This document shows positions 16,301 through 25,185 of a DNA stretch of 64,000 nucleotides, piece after piece. Source of the DNA: Actinophytocola sp036402745. Lineage in GTDB: Bacteria; Actinomycetota; Actinomycetes; Mycobacteriales; Pseudonocardiaceae. The stretch spans positions 50,320-114,319 of the forward strand of contig NZ_DASWSJ010000113.1 in assembly GCF_036402745.1 (NCBI RefSeq), written 5' to 3'. The notes under the pieces were generated by a model that saw only the letters and a list, made by a program, of their open reading frames with translations, was not told the origin of the DNA and searched no databases. A program made the position numbers and the translations under genes. Each line of letters opens with the position of its first letter. Position 1 is the first letter of the stretch.

Positions 16301-19300
16301 ATGAAACGGACCAAGCTCGGCCGGCGGCTGACAGCCGGCATCCTCGCGGCGGGCCTCACCGTCGTCGGGATCGCGATCACCCCCGCCTCCGCGGCCAACG
16401 GCCCCCAGCCGCCCGCGGCACTCGCCGAAGTGCCGCTGAGCAAGACCGTCACGGCCAGCAGCGCGCTGCCCGGCTACCCCGTGACCAACGCCGTCGACGG
16501 CAACCAGGCCAGCTACTGGGAGAGCAACAACAACGCGTTCCCGCAATGGATCCAGGCCGACCTCGGCGCGACCAAGGCGGTCAGCAGGGTCGTGCTGAAG
16601 CTGCCGACGAACTGGGGGGCCCGCACGCAGACCCTCGCCGTCCGGGGCAGCGCGGACGGCGCGACGTTCACCGACCTCGCCGGCTCGGCCGGGTACGCCT
16701 TCGACCCCGCGAGCGCCAACACCGTCACGATCACGTTCACCGCGAGCACCCGCTACGTCCGGCTGAACATCACCGCGAACACGCAGTGGCCGGCCGCCCA
16801 GCTCTCCGAGCTCGAGCTGTACGGGCCGGACTCCGGCGGCGGTGACACCCAGCCGCCCACTGCGCCCGGCAACCTGTCCTACACCGAGCCGAGTGCCGGG
16901 CAGATCCGGCTGGCCTGGACCGCGTCGACCGACAACGTCGGCGTCACCGGCTATGCCGTCTACCGCAACAACTCCCTGGTGACGACCGTGGGGGGCACCG
17001 TGCTCACCTACACCGACGCGCAGTCGGCGACGGCCACCGCGGAGTACTTCGTGCGGGCCCGCGACGCGGCCGGCAACGAGTCGCCCGACAGCAACCGGGT
17101 CACCCGCGCGGGCCAGAACGCCGGCTCGAACCTCGCCGCCGGCAAGCCCATCGAGGCGTCGTCGACGGTGAACAGCTTCGTCGCCGCCAACGCCAACGAC
17201 GGCAACGTCGCCACCTACTGGGAGTCCGCCGCCGGGTACCCGTCGACGCTCACCGTGAAGCTCGGCGCCAACGCCGACGTCACCTCGGTCGTCGTGAAGC
17301 TCAACCCCGACCCGGTGTGGGGACCGCGCACGCAGAACGTCGAGATCCTGGGCCGCGACCAGGCCGCCACCGGCTTCACCTCGCTGAAGGCCCGTGCCGA
17401 CTACGCGTTCGACCCGACGACGAACCAGAACTCCGTGACCATCCCGGTCACCGGCCGCGCGGCCGACGTGCGGCTGCAGTTCTTCAGCAACACCGGCGCA
17501 CCCGGCGGACAGGTCGCCGAGTTCCAGGTCATCGGCACCCCGGCACCCAACCCGGACCTGACCGTCACGGCGACCACCTGGACGCCCGCGTCACCCGACG
17601 AGGCCACCCCGATCACGCTGACCGCCATCGTGCGGAACGCGGGCTCGGCGGCCGCCGGCGCCACCACGGTCAACTTCAGCCTCGGCGGCGCGGTCGTCGG
17701 CAGCGCCCCGGTGGGCGCGCTCGCCGCGGGTGCCTCGAGCACCGTCTCGCTCGATGCCGGGACGCGGCCGATGGGCAGCTACACCGTCACGTCCGTGGTG
17801 GACCCGACCAACACGGTCATCGAGCAGAACGACAGCAACAACAGCTACACCGCGCCCTCGCCGCTCGTGGTCGCCCAGGCGCCCGGCCCGGACCTCGAGG
17901 TCCTCGCCATCACCTCCAACCCGCCGAACCCGGCCGTCGGCGCCTCGGTCACGTTCACCGTGGCGGTGCGCAACCGCGGCACCACCGGCGCGGGCGCCAC
18001 GGTCACCCGGCTGACCGTGGGCGGCACCACGCTCAACACGAACACCGCGGCGATCGCCTCCGGCGCGACGGCCACCGTCGCGGTCAGCGGCAGCTGGACC
18101 GCCACCAGCGGCGGCGCCACGATCACCGCCACCGCCGACGCGACCAACGTCGTCGCCGAGACCAACGAGGGCAACAACGTGCTCTCCCAGGCGATCGTGG
18201 TCGGGCGGGGCGCCGCGGTGCCCTACGTCGAGTACGAGGCCGAGGCCGCCAGCTACCAGGGCACGCTGCTGGAGACCGACCCGCTGCGCACCTTCGGGCA
18301 CACCAACTTCGCGACCGAGTCCTCCGGCCGCAAGTCCGTGCGGCTCAACAACACCGGGCAGTACGTCGAGTTCACCTCGTCGAACCAGTCGAACTCGATC
18401 GTGGTGCGCAACTCCATCCCGGACGCGGCCGGCGGCGGCGGCATCGACGCCACGATCAGCCTCTACGTCAACGGCACCTTCGCCCAGAAGCTGACGTTCT
18501 CGTCGAAGCACAGCTGGCTGTACGGGACCACCGACGACCCCGAGGGCCTGACGAACGCCCCGCAGGCCAACGCGCGGCGGCTGTTCGACGAGTCGCACGC
18601 GCTGCTGTCCTCGTCCTACCCGGCCGGCACGAAGTTCCGGCTGCAGCGCGACTCCGGTGACACGGCGTCGTTCTACGTCATCGACCTGATCGACCTGGAG
18701 CAGGTGGCGCCGCCCACGAGCCAGCCGGCCGGCTGCACCTCGATCACGGCCTACGGCGCGGTGCCGAACGACGGGCTCGACGACACGGCCGCGATCCAGC
18801 GCGCGGTGACCGACGACCAGAACGGCGTGATCGGCTGCGTGTGGATCCCGGCGGGCCAGTGGCGCCAGGAGCAGAAGATCCTCACCGACGACCCGCTGAA
18901 CCAGGGGCCGTACAACCAGATCGGGATCAGCAACGTCACGATCCGCGGCGCCGGGATGTGGCACTCCCAGCTCTACACGCTGACCGAGCCGCAGAACGCG
19001 GGCGGCATCAACCACCCGCACGAGGGCAACTTCGGCTTCGACATCGACAAGAACACCCAGATCTCCGACATCGCGATCTTCGGCTCCGGCCGGATCCGCG
19101 GCGGGGACGGCAACGCGGAAGGCGGGGTGGGCCTCAACGGCCGGTTCGGCACCGGCACCAGCATCACCAACGTGTGGATCGAGCACGCCAACGTGGGTGT
19201 CTGGGTCGGCCGCGACTTCGACAACATCCCCAACCTGTGGGGTCCCGCCGACGGGTTGCAGTTCAGCGGCATGCGGATCCGCGACACCTACGCCGACGGC

Positions 19301-20017
19301 ATCAACTTCACCAACGGCACGCGGAACTCCAAGGTGTTCAACTCGTCGTTCCGCACCACCGGTGACGACTCGCTCGCGGTGTGGGCGAGCCGGTACGTGA
19401 AGGACCCGAACGTCGACATCGCGCACGACAACCAGTTCCTCAACAACACCATCCAGCTGCCCTGGCGCGCGAACGGCGTCGCGATCTACGGCGGCTACGG
19501 CAACAAGATCGAGAACAACCTGATCTACGACACGATGAACTACCCGGGCGTCATGCTGGCGACCGACCACGACCCGCTGCCCTTCTCCGGCCAGACGCTG
19601 ATCGCCAACAACGCGCTCTTCCGTTGTGGCGGCGTCTTCTGGGGCGAGCAGCAGAAGTTCGGCGCGATCACGCTGTTCGCGGCGAGCCGGGACATCACCG
19701 GGGTCACGATCCGGGACACCGACGTCAGCGACTCCACCTACGACGGCATACAGTTCAAGACCGGCGGCGGTACCGTGCCGGGGGTCGCGGTCACGAACGT
19801 CCGGATCGACAAGTCCAACAACGGCGCGGGCATCCTCGCCATGAGCGGCGCCCGAGGAAGCGCCACGCTGACGAACGTGACCATCACCAACTCCTCGACC
19901 GGCAACATCGTCACCGAGCCGGGCTCGGGCTTCGTGATCACGGGCGGCCAGCCGGCCCGGCAACCCCTCCACCTGGAGGCCAGGCCGACCACGGTGGGCT
20001 ACCGGCCGGGCCAGTGA
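16301..20017 (+). CDS. Secreted modular alpha-1,3-glucanase (GH87, mutanase/mycodextranase-like)
   Basis: This 1238-residue secreted enzyme is predicted to hydrolyse alpha-1,3-glucan such as fungal wall glucan. In order, it has a signal peptide ending ITPASA near residue 31, a discoidin (F5/8C) domain at 45-175 and fibronectin III at 185-270. A second discoidin domain at 278-410 is followed by two CARDB domains (415-522 and 528-632). A carbohydrate-binding beta-sandwich at 640-800 precedes a right-handed beta-helix (about 805-1225). The helix has the GH87 landmarks ITAYGAVPNDGLDDTAAIQ, WIEHANVGVWVGRD, YADGINF (Asp 999) and TGDDSLAVW (Asp 1022 and 1023). The ATG start has AGAAGG upstream. It is monocistronic between two hairpins. 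Confidence 0.87.
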   Translation: MKRTKLGRRLTAGILAAGLTVVGIAITPASAANGPQPPAALAEVPLSKTVTASSALPGYPVTNAVDGNQASYWESNNNAFPQWIQADLGATKAVSRVVLKLPTNWGARTQTLAVRGSADGATFTDLAGSAGYAFDPASANTVTITFTASTRYVRLNITANTQWPAAQLSELELYGPDSGGGDTQPPTAPGNLSYTEPSAGQIRLAWTASTDNVGVTGYAVYRNNSLVTTVGGTVLTYTDAQSATATAEYFVRARDAAGNESPDSNRVTRAGQNAGSNLAAGKPIEASSTVNSFVAANANDGNVATYWESAAGYPSTLTVKLGANADVTSVVVKLNPDPVWGPRTQNVEILGRDQAATGFTSLKARADYAFDPTTNQNSVTIPVTGRAADVRLQFFSNTGAPGGQVAEFQVIGTPAPNPDLTVTATTWTPASPDEATPITLTAIVRNAGSAAAGATTVNFSLGGAVVGSAPVGALAAGASSTVSLDAGTRPMGSYTVTSVVDPTNTVIEQNDSNNSYTAPSPLVVAQAPGPDLEVLAITSNPPNPAVGASVTFTVAVRNRGTTGAGATVTRLTVGGTTLNTNTAAIASGATATVAVSGSWTATSGGATITATADATNVVAETNEGNNVLSQAIVVGRGAAVPYVEYEAEAASYQGTLLETDPLRTFGHTNFATESSGRKSVRLNNTGQYVEFTSSNQSNSIVVRNSIPDAAGGGGIDATISLYVNGTFAQKLTFSSKHSWLYGTTDDPEGLTNAPQANARRLFDESHALLSSSYPAGTKFRLQRDSGDTASFYVIDLIDLEQVAPPTSQPAGCTSITAYGAVPNDGLDDTAAIQRAVTDDQNGVIGCVWIPAGQWRQEQKILTDDPLNQGPYNQIGISNVTIRGAGMWHSQLYTLTEPQNAGGINHPHEGNFGFDIDKNTQISDIAIFGSGRIRGGDGNAEGGVGLNGRFGTGTSITNVWIEHANVGVWVGRDFDNIPNLWGPADGLQFSGMRIRDTYADGINFTNGTRNSKVFNSSFRTTGDDSLAVWASRYVKDPNVDIAHDNQFLNNTIQLPWRANGVAIYGGYGNKIENNLIYDTMNYPGVMLATDHDPLPFSGQTLIANNALFRCGGVFWGEQQKFGAITLFAASRDITGVTIRDTDVSDSTYDGIQFKTGGGTVPGVAVTNVRIDKSNNGAGILAMSGARGSATLTNVTITNSSTGNIVTEPGSGFVITGGQPARQPLHLEARPTTVGYRPGQ

Positions 20018-20021
20018 CGCA

Positions 20022-20060
20022 CCGGTCGTCGGGTCCCCGTCCGGGGGGCCCGACGACCGG
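20022..20060. terminator. Bidirectional terminator hairpin
   Basis: Arms CCGGTCGTCGGG (20022-20033) and CCCGACGACCGG (20049-20060) pair perfectly, with further C/G pairing inside. The hairpin sits four bases after the glucanase stop, between it and a gene remnant on the other strand, so it can serve both directions. Confidence 0.8.
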
Positions 20061-20083
20061 GCGGGACCGCTTCACTGTCCACT

Positions 20084-20527
20084 TCAGACCGAGCTGGCCG
20101 CGACCGCGAGTGCCGCGGCGAAGTCGTGCGGGGCCTCCAGCGGGGTGAAGTGGCCGACGCCGTCGAGGTTGCGCAGCCGGGCGCCGACGAAGAACTCGTC
20201 GATCCGGTCGGCCCACGCGCGCGGGAACAGCGGGTCGTGCTCCGGCCAGAGCACGGTGGTGGGCACCGCGATCCGGTCCTCGGGGCGCGGCGGCCGCTCT
20301 GCCAGTGCCCTCGCGATCGCGCCGGAGCCGACGCGGTACCAGTTGACGGACGCGACGAACGCGCCCGGCTCGCCGTAGACCCCGGCTAGGTGCTCGTCGG
20401 GCAGCGTGAAGTCCGGGCCGGACCAGTGGGTCCAGAAGTGCCGCAGGTAGGTGTGGACCGCGTCCGGCCGGCCGTCGACGAGCTCCTCGGCGAGGTCGAG
20501 CTGGTGGAAGGACTGGTACCAGAACTC
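20084..20527 (-). pseudogene. 5'-truncated alpha/beta hydrolase remnant
   Basis: About 148 codons of the C-terminal half of an alpha/beta hydrolase (epoxide hydrolase/MhpC-like) remain. The remnant begins EFWYQSFHQLDLAEELVDG and contains TVLWPEHDPLFP with the acid residue. It ends with NLDGVGHFTPLEAPHDFA, whose His would complete the triad. The N-terminal half with the HG oxyanion and GxSxG nucleophile motifs is absent. The frame breaks at 20528-20530, exactly where the WYL regulator gene ends. The simplest reading is that the regulator block was inserted or joined here and removed the 5' half. Confidence 0.8.
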
Positions 20528-21502
20528 TCAGGATGACACTCCGTAGCAGGTGGCGACCGCGGCGGCGCGGTTGCGCAGGGAGGTGCGCAACCACTGCGGG
20601 GCCAGGGCTTCCGCGTTCGTGGCGAGCTGCCACAGCGCCCATTCGGCGTGTCTCGAATCTTGGAAGGTCACCTCCAGCCGCAGCCAGCCATCTGCGTCGG
20701 CTTCTTCAGCGAGGACGGCCAGCGCGGTGCCCACCAGGTCCTCCCGCCGCGCCGGGTCCACCCGTACCAGCACGGTGACTTGGTCGCCGCCGGCCCGAAA
20801 CCGCGTGCTGCGTTCCTGCCAGGCCAGGTCCAGATCGACCCGGTCTGGTCGCTGTGCGGGTTCGGCGAGTTCCTTGGCGGCCAGGACCCGGGACAGCCGG
20901 TAGGTGCGGTCCGCGCCAGACCTCGTGGCCAGCAAGTAGCCCTGGTCGCGTACGGTGACCAGTCCGATCGGGTCCACCGTGCGCCATTTCGGGGCCTGGT
21001 CCACCGCCGCGTAGTGGATGCGCAGCTTGTGCCCGGCGAACACCGCGCGCCGAACCTCGGCCACGATGGAGTCAGGCACCTCCTCAGCGACCTGCCGGCG
21101 CGAGAGGAGGTCGGTCTCGGGGTCGATGAGCAATCGCTCGGCCACGCTGGCCGCGGTGTCCCGATAGCTTTCCGGTAGCGCGTCAACCACCTTGAGCATG
21201 GCCGAAGCGAGCGCCGAGCCGAGGCCGAATGCCTGCGCGCCGCGCCGCGATCCGGCGACCAGCAGGGCAAGGGCCTCGTCGTGATTCAGTCCGGTGAGCT
21301 CGGTCCGGAAACCGGGCAGCAACGCGAAACCGCCGTGCCGGCCGCGGTCGGCGTAGACCGGGACGCCGGCTGCGGACAGCGCCTCGATGTCGCGCAGCAC
21401 GGTGCGGGTGGATACCTCCAGCTTGCGGGCCAGCGTGGTCGCGGACAGCCGACCGTGCTGGCGCAACAGCAGCACCAGCGATACCAACCGGTCGGCGCGC
21501 AT
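20528..21502 (-). CDS. YafY/WYL-domain HTH transcriptional regulator
   Basis: This DNA-binding regulator has an N-terminal DeoR-like winged helix (LARKLEVSTRTVLRDIEALS near residue 25) and a WYL domain (IHYAAVDQAPKWRTVDPIGL near residue 150). A WCX-type C-terminal domain follows. It has 324 residues. I chose the ATG at 21502; ten codons earlier another ATG (21532) is possible, but the MRADRL start is the family norm. It is divergent from a RidA gene with a perfect palindrome between them, suggesting autoregulation and control of ridA. Its stop codon lies on the broken end of a truncated hydrolase. Confidence 0.9.
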   Translation of the reverse strand: MRADRLVSLVLLLRQHGRLSATTLARKLEVSTRTVLRDIEALSAAGVPVYADRGRHGGFALLPGFRTELTGLNHDEALALLVAGSRRGAQAFGLGSALASAMLKVVDALPESYRDTAASVAERLLIDPETDLLSRRQVAEEVPDSIVAEVRRAVFAGHKLRIHYAAVDQAPKWRTVDPIGLVTVRDQGYLLATRSGADRTYRLSRVLAAKELAEPAQRPDRVDLDLAWQERSTRFRAGGDQVTVLVRVDPARREDLVGTALAVLAEEADADGWLRLEVTFQDSRHAEWALWQLATNAEALAPQWLRTSLRNRAAAVATCYGVSS

Positions 21503-21524
21503 GCGAACAATTTTACCCAAAATA

Positions 21525-21543
21525 CACGACACAAGATGTCGTG
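21525..21543. promoter_or_regulatory. Operator palindrome CACGACA-N5-TGTCGTG
   Basis: A perfect 7-5-7 inverted repeat lies in the 132-base gap between the divergent WYL regulator and RidA genes, 22 bases upstream of the regulator start. The position makes it the likely binding site of the WYL regulator. A related half-site (ACACGACGTC) follows near 21563. Confidence 0.65.
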
Positions 21544-21634
21544 ATTCGTTGGGAGGCTTATCGACACGACGTCAAAGATGGTGGCTACCGAGCCGATGGA
21601 CGTACGTACTCTCGATGAATCGAATGGAGCAGAT

Positions 21635-22036
21635 GTGGCAGTGGAACGAACGGCGGTCAACCCGTGGACGTGGTCTGCGGAGCTGGGGTACAACCAGGGT
21701 GAGATCGTCTCCGGGCACACCCGGACCCTGTACTGCTCCGGGCAGACCGCGATGAGCGGCGACGGTAAGCCCCAGCATGCCGGTGACATGGCGGCGCAGT
21801 CGGCGCTGAGCCTCGACAACCTGGAGGCCGTTCTCGGCGAGGCCGGCATGTCCCTCGCGAACCTCGTCCGGCTCAACGTCTACACCACCGACGTCGATCT
21901 GCTTTTCCAGCACTACGGCGTGCTGGCGTCGCGGTTGGGGGCAGCCGGGGTGGCACCGACCACCACGATGCTCGGGGTGACACGGCTGGCGATCCCCGAC
22001 CTGATGGTCGAGCTCGAGGGGACCGCCGTCGCGTGA
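21635..22036 (+). CDS. RidA-family (YjgF/YER057c/UK114) protein
   Basis: This is a small trimeric protein of the enamine/imine deaminase or related RidA subfamilies, 133 residues. Motifs include CSGQTAMSGDGKPQHAGDMA near residue 32, NLEAVLGEAGMSLANLVRLN near residue 60, and APTTTMLGVTRLAIPDLMVE near the end. The usual catalytic Arg of RidA proper is replaced by Thr-Arg-Leu here, so it may belong to a Rid2-like group. I placed the start at GTG 21635, which has GGAG six bases upstream; a longer frame reaches 21578 without a ribosome binding site. It is divergent from the WYL regulator that probably controls it. Confidence 0.85.
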   Translation: MAVERTAVNPWTWSAELGYNQGEIVSGHTRTLYCSGQTAMSGDGKPQHAGDMAAQSALSLDNLEAVLGEAGMSLANLVRLNVYTTDVDLLFQHYGVLASRLGAAGVAPTTTMLGVTRLAIPDLMVELEGTAVA

Positions 22037-22108
22037 TGCGACCTCGGCGCCTCCGGTAGGGCTGCCGGCTGAACCGGCACGAGTAGCAGGCAGGTGGGTG
22101 ATTTTCCG

Positions 22109-22594
22109 ATGCTCAGGATGGTGACAATCGGCGTCTATGGCTTCGACGGCGAGTCCTTCCTGCAACGACTGCGGCACACGGACGTCTGCCTGCTACTCGA
22201 CGTACGCCAGCGCCGCGGTGTCCGCGGACCCGAGTACGCCTGGGCGAACTCACGTCGGCTGCAGGCGGCCCTCGCCCAGGCCCGGATCGCCTACGAGCAC
22301 CACCCCGAGCTCGCTCCAACCACCGAGCTACGCCAGCTCCAGTACGCCGAGGATGACCGCCAAGGGGTCGGCAAGCGCTCGCGCCGCGAGCTCGCCGCCG
22401 AGTACACCCGCCGCTACACCACCGAGATCCTCGACCGCGCCGATCTCACGCCGATCGTGTCGGCGCTGCCGAGCAGCGGGACCGCAGCGCTGCTCTGTGT
22501 CGAGCGCGACCCTGAGGCCTGCCACCGCTCGTTGATCGCCCGGCGGCTGACCGAGCAGCACCGCCTCACGATCGAGCACCTGCGCACGTCGTGA
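22109..22594 (+). CDS. DUF488 domain protein
   Basis: This is a cytoplasmic protein of unknown function, about 161 residues. The N-terminal TIGVYGFDGESFLQRL near residue 5, LLLDVRQRRGVRGPEYAWAN near residue 30, and CVERDPEACHRSLIARRL near the end are hallmarks of DUF488. An in-frame GTG at 22094 is an alternative start with AGGCAGG nearby. It follows ridA by 72 bases in the same direction and may be co-transcribed. It belongs to the block bounded by two gene fragments. Confidence 0.85.
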   Translation: MLRMVTIGVYGFDGESFLQRLRHTDVCLLLDVRQRRGVRGPEYAWANSRRLQAALAQARIAYEHHPELAPTTELRQLQYAEDDRQGVGKRSRRELAAEYTRRYTTEILDRADLTPIVSALPSSGTAALLCVERDPEACHRSLIARRLTEQHRLTIEHLRTS

Positions 22595-22652
22595 CGCGCG
22601 AATTCCTCAGACGCGAGGTCATCGCGTACCCCTCGCGCCGCCCGGTTGTCTC

Positions 22653-22905
22653 ATGCCGCACAGGACGCATCCTTACCAGCCGGTCCTTGCGCAGACCCGC
22701 ACGGTTGATCATCCGGTCAGCCCGCTCGCCTACGACTGCGTGAGGCTCATCGTCCTCCGGCACGGCTCGGCGATCCTGCTCAGCGAGTTCGGGGTGAGCA
22801 CATCAACGTCGGTGATGTGGTCGCACTGGGAGCAAACACACTGTGTGGCAGTGAGCCGGAGGTATCGATCACTGTCACCACGCTCTACCTCGACGCGACT
22901 CAGCC
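22653..22905 (+). pseudogene. Frameshifted, truncated AraC-family regulator N-terminus
   Basis: Two reading frames together give an AraC-type ligand-binding segment. The first frame yields SPLAYDCVRLIVLRHGSAIL then LSEFG. After a shift near 22793 the next frame yields EHINVGDVVALGANTLCGSE and SITVTTLYLD. The match to the sensing domain of actinobacterial AraC regulators is from memory of the family. Homology stops at about 22900, exactly where the convergent MFS gene ends, and no HTH domain follows. It is therefore both frameshifted and truncated, and marks the right edge of the WYL-RidA-DUF488 block. Confidence 0.65.
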
Positions 22906-24060
22906 CGACCGTCGTGCCGCGCGGCTGGTGGTGCCGACCGCGGCGGCCGCGCAGGCGAGCAGGCCGGCCAGGGCGAGGAGCCCGCCGGTGATGGTGGTGG
23001 CGACGGCGATGCCGCCGACGAGCAGCGGCCCGCCGGCGTCGCCGAGCTCGCGGCCGACCTCGGCGCTGCCCATCGTCTGGCCGAGGCGCTCGGGCGGGGT
23101 GGCGGCGGCGAGCGCGGCGAACCCGAGCGGCGTGACGAGCCCGGTGCCGGCGCCGATGGCCAGCGCGGCGGGGAGGATGCCGAACAGGCCGGGCGCGAAC
23201 GCGGCGACGACGAACCCGGCGGCGGCCAGCAGCAGGCCCGCCGCCATGCCGGCGCGGTCGGGCAGCCGGCCGGCGTCGCGGGCGCGGCCGGCCCACGGCT
23301 GGACGAGGGCGGCCGCGGCGGCCAGCAGCGAGACGGCGATGCCGGTGACCAGCGGGCCGAGGCCGGCGGTGGCGCCCCGGACGGGGAGGAACCCGACGCC
23401 GACCGCGAGGGCCGCGGTGGCCGCGGCGAGGGTGAGCGTGGGCCGCAGGAAGCCGGGGTGGGCCAGCCGGCGGGCGAGGTCGAGCAGGGTCTGGCGGGCG
23501 CGGGGCAGCGGCGGGACGGCCGGCACCGCGAGCGCGGCCCAGCCGGCGACCACGGCGGCGACGAGGGCGAGGGTGGTGAACAGCAGGGTGAAGCCGCCCA
23601 GGGCGATCAGCACGCCGCCGAGCAGCGGGCCGAGCGTGTAGCCGAGCCCCTTCCACGCGCCGTAGCTTCCGAACGCGCGGCCGTGCCGGGCGGTGGGCGC
23701 GAGCCTGGCCACCATCGCGCCCGCGGCGGGGGAGAACGCGGCGGCCGCGGCTCCCTGCGCGAACCGCGCGACCCCCACGAGCGCGGGGTCGCCGGCGAGC
23801 ACGAACGCGCCGGACGCGAGCGCGAACGCAACCAGCCCGCCGAGCAGGACCGGACGCGGGCCGATCCGGTCGGCGAGCGTGCCGAAGACCGGCTTGAGCA
23901 CGACCTCGGCGCCGTCGTACACCGCGAGCAGGATGCCCAGGGTGAGCAGCGAGGCGTGCTCGGACTCGGTGTAGCCGCCGAGGCTGGCGGCGATACTGTG
24001 CGCGCCGAAGGCGGTGACGAAACCCGCCCCGTACAAGGGCAGTACGGCGCGGTCGGGCAT
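22900..24060 (-). CDS. MFS transporter
   Basis: This is a 12-helix major facilitator protein of 386 residues, probably a drug or metabolite exporter. Helix 2-3 loop motif A is recognisable as KPVFGTLADRIGPRPVLLGG near residue 55. RFAQGAAAAAFSPAAGAMVA near residue 100 and GLGYTLGPLLGGVL near residue 140 match motifs B and C of proton-driven exporters. The ATG at 24060 is preferred over a TTG three codons earlier. It is divergent from an AhpD-like gene with 72 bases between. Substrate unknown. Confidence 0.87.
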   Translation of the reverse strand: MPDRAVLPLYGAGFVTAFGAHSIAASLGGYTESEHASLLTLGILLAVYDGAEVVLKPVFGTLADRIGPRPVLLGGLVAFALASGAFVLAGDPALVGVARFAQGAAAAAFSPAAGAMVARLAPTARHGRAFGSYGAWKGLGYTLGPLLGGVLIALGGFTLLFTTLALVAAVVAGWAALAVPAVPPLPRARQTLLDLARRLAHPGFLRPTLTLAAATAALAVGVGFLPVRGATAGLGPLVTGIAVSLLAAAAALVQPWAGRARDAGRLPDRAGMAAGLLLAAAGFVVAAFAPGLFGILPAALAIGAGTGLVTPLGFAALAAATPPERLGQTMGSAEVGRELGDAGGPLLVGGIAVATTITGGLLALAGLLACAAAAVGTTSRAARRSG

Positions 24061-24132
24061 GCGCGCCAACCTACCCGACGCCGACCGCTACGGTTGCGAG
24101 GACGGTGCCGGCCGGCGGGCGGGAGTGACCAC

Positions 24133-25011
24133 ATGAGACTGGACGTGCTCGACCACGGGCACCGGCGCCGGGCCCGGCTGTTCCTGGCCACCGTGCGCCG
24201 GATGTCCGGTGTGGACATGCCGGACGTCGTGACGATGCTGCTGTACCGCCCGGACTTCTTCGGCCGGCCGATGCTCGCCCTCACGGTCAGCGCGATGCGC
24301 GGTCGGTCGTACTGGACCGCCGGCGAGCGCGAGTTCCTGGCCATGTCCACCGCCCGGCTCTTCGAGTGCCCCTTCTGCATCGACGCGCACACCGAGCTCA
24401 CCCGCCTCGCCTCCCGGGGCTCGCTCGACCCGGACGACCCGGGCACGGCGCGCCCGGAGCTCGTCGCCGTGCGGGACTTCCTCGCCACGGTCACCCGGAC
24501 CCCTGACCGCGTCGAGGCGGGCGGGATCGCGGGCCTGCCGGACCGGGCGGTCGCGGATGCGTTGCACGTCAACCTCGTCTGGAACACGATCAACCGGCTC
24601 GCCCACGCGTTCGGGTTCCGGTTGCGCGAAGGACAACTGCACGCCGGCACGCGGGCGCTGCACCGGTTCGGCTACCGGCTGCCCGGCTTCCTCCTGTCCG
24701 GCGGCACTCGCGGCGACCGCTCGGCGGGCCTGGTCGAGAACCTGCGGCGGACCGTGCTCGAGTCACCGGGCCGCACGGATCGGTCCATCCGCGCGGCCGC
24801 CGCGGCCGGCACCCCGCTCGACGAGCCGTGGCAGACCTACACCAGCACCGTCCGCGACGCGCCGCACCGGGTGACCGACGCCGACCTCGCCCGCCTCACC
24901 GCCGCCGGCCACTCGCAGGACGAGATCTTCGAGCTCACCGTCGCCACCGCCGTCGGCGCCGCCCTGCGCAGCTTCGAGGCCGGCCGCCGCGCGGTCCGGG
25001 CCGAGGCCTAG
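24133..25011 (+). CDS. Carboxymuconolactone decarboxylase/AhpD-like protein
   Basis: This is a 292-residue, all-helical CMD-superfamily protein. The redox CxxC with the following His is present as ECPFCIDAHTELTRL near residue 78, as in AhpD, so a thiol peroxidase or disulfide-exchange role is likely. A second CMD-like half follows, ending EIFELTVATAVGAALRSFEA. The start at 24133 has GGGAG eight bases upstream. It is divergent from the MFS transporter. Beyond fold and CxxC nothing defines the substrate. Confidence 0.8.
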   Translation: MRLDVLDHGHRRRARLFLATVRRMSGVDMPDVVTMLLYRPDFFGRPMLALTVSAMRGRSYWTAGEREFLAMSTARLFECPFCIDAHTELTRLASRGSLDPDDPGTARPELVAVRDFLATVTRTPDRVEAGGIAGLPDRAVADALHVNLVWNTINRLAHAFGFRLREGQLHAGTRALHRFGYRLPGFLLSGGTRGDRSAGLVENLRRTVLESPGRTDRSIRAAAAAGTPLDEPWQTYTSTVRDAPHRVTDADLARLTAAGHSQDEIFELTVATAVGAALRSFEAGRRAVRAEA

Positions 25012-25181
25012 CGCTGGCGCAGACGGTCGATCTCGTGCAGGTCTGCCCGCTCGCCGGCGCCGTGGTGACCCTGCGGTTCTGGACGACCGTGAGCGACGGC
25101 CGGCACCAGGAGTCCTTCCGCACCGGCGTCGACGAGCACGGCACGAGCTACGCCGTGGCCAGCAGCCTCACGAAGCGCTGA
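25012..25181 (+). other. Short unassigned coding-like fragment
   Basis: Immediately after the AhpD-like stop, an open frame reads TVDLVQVCPLAGAVVTLRFW and ends YAVASSLTKR. It has no convincing start and I recognise no family. It sits in a stretch full of gene fragments, so it may be the tail of a lost gene. Confidence 0.25.
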
Positions 25182-25185
25182 CCGG

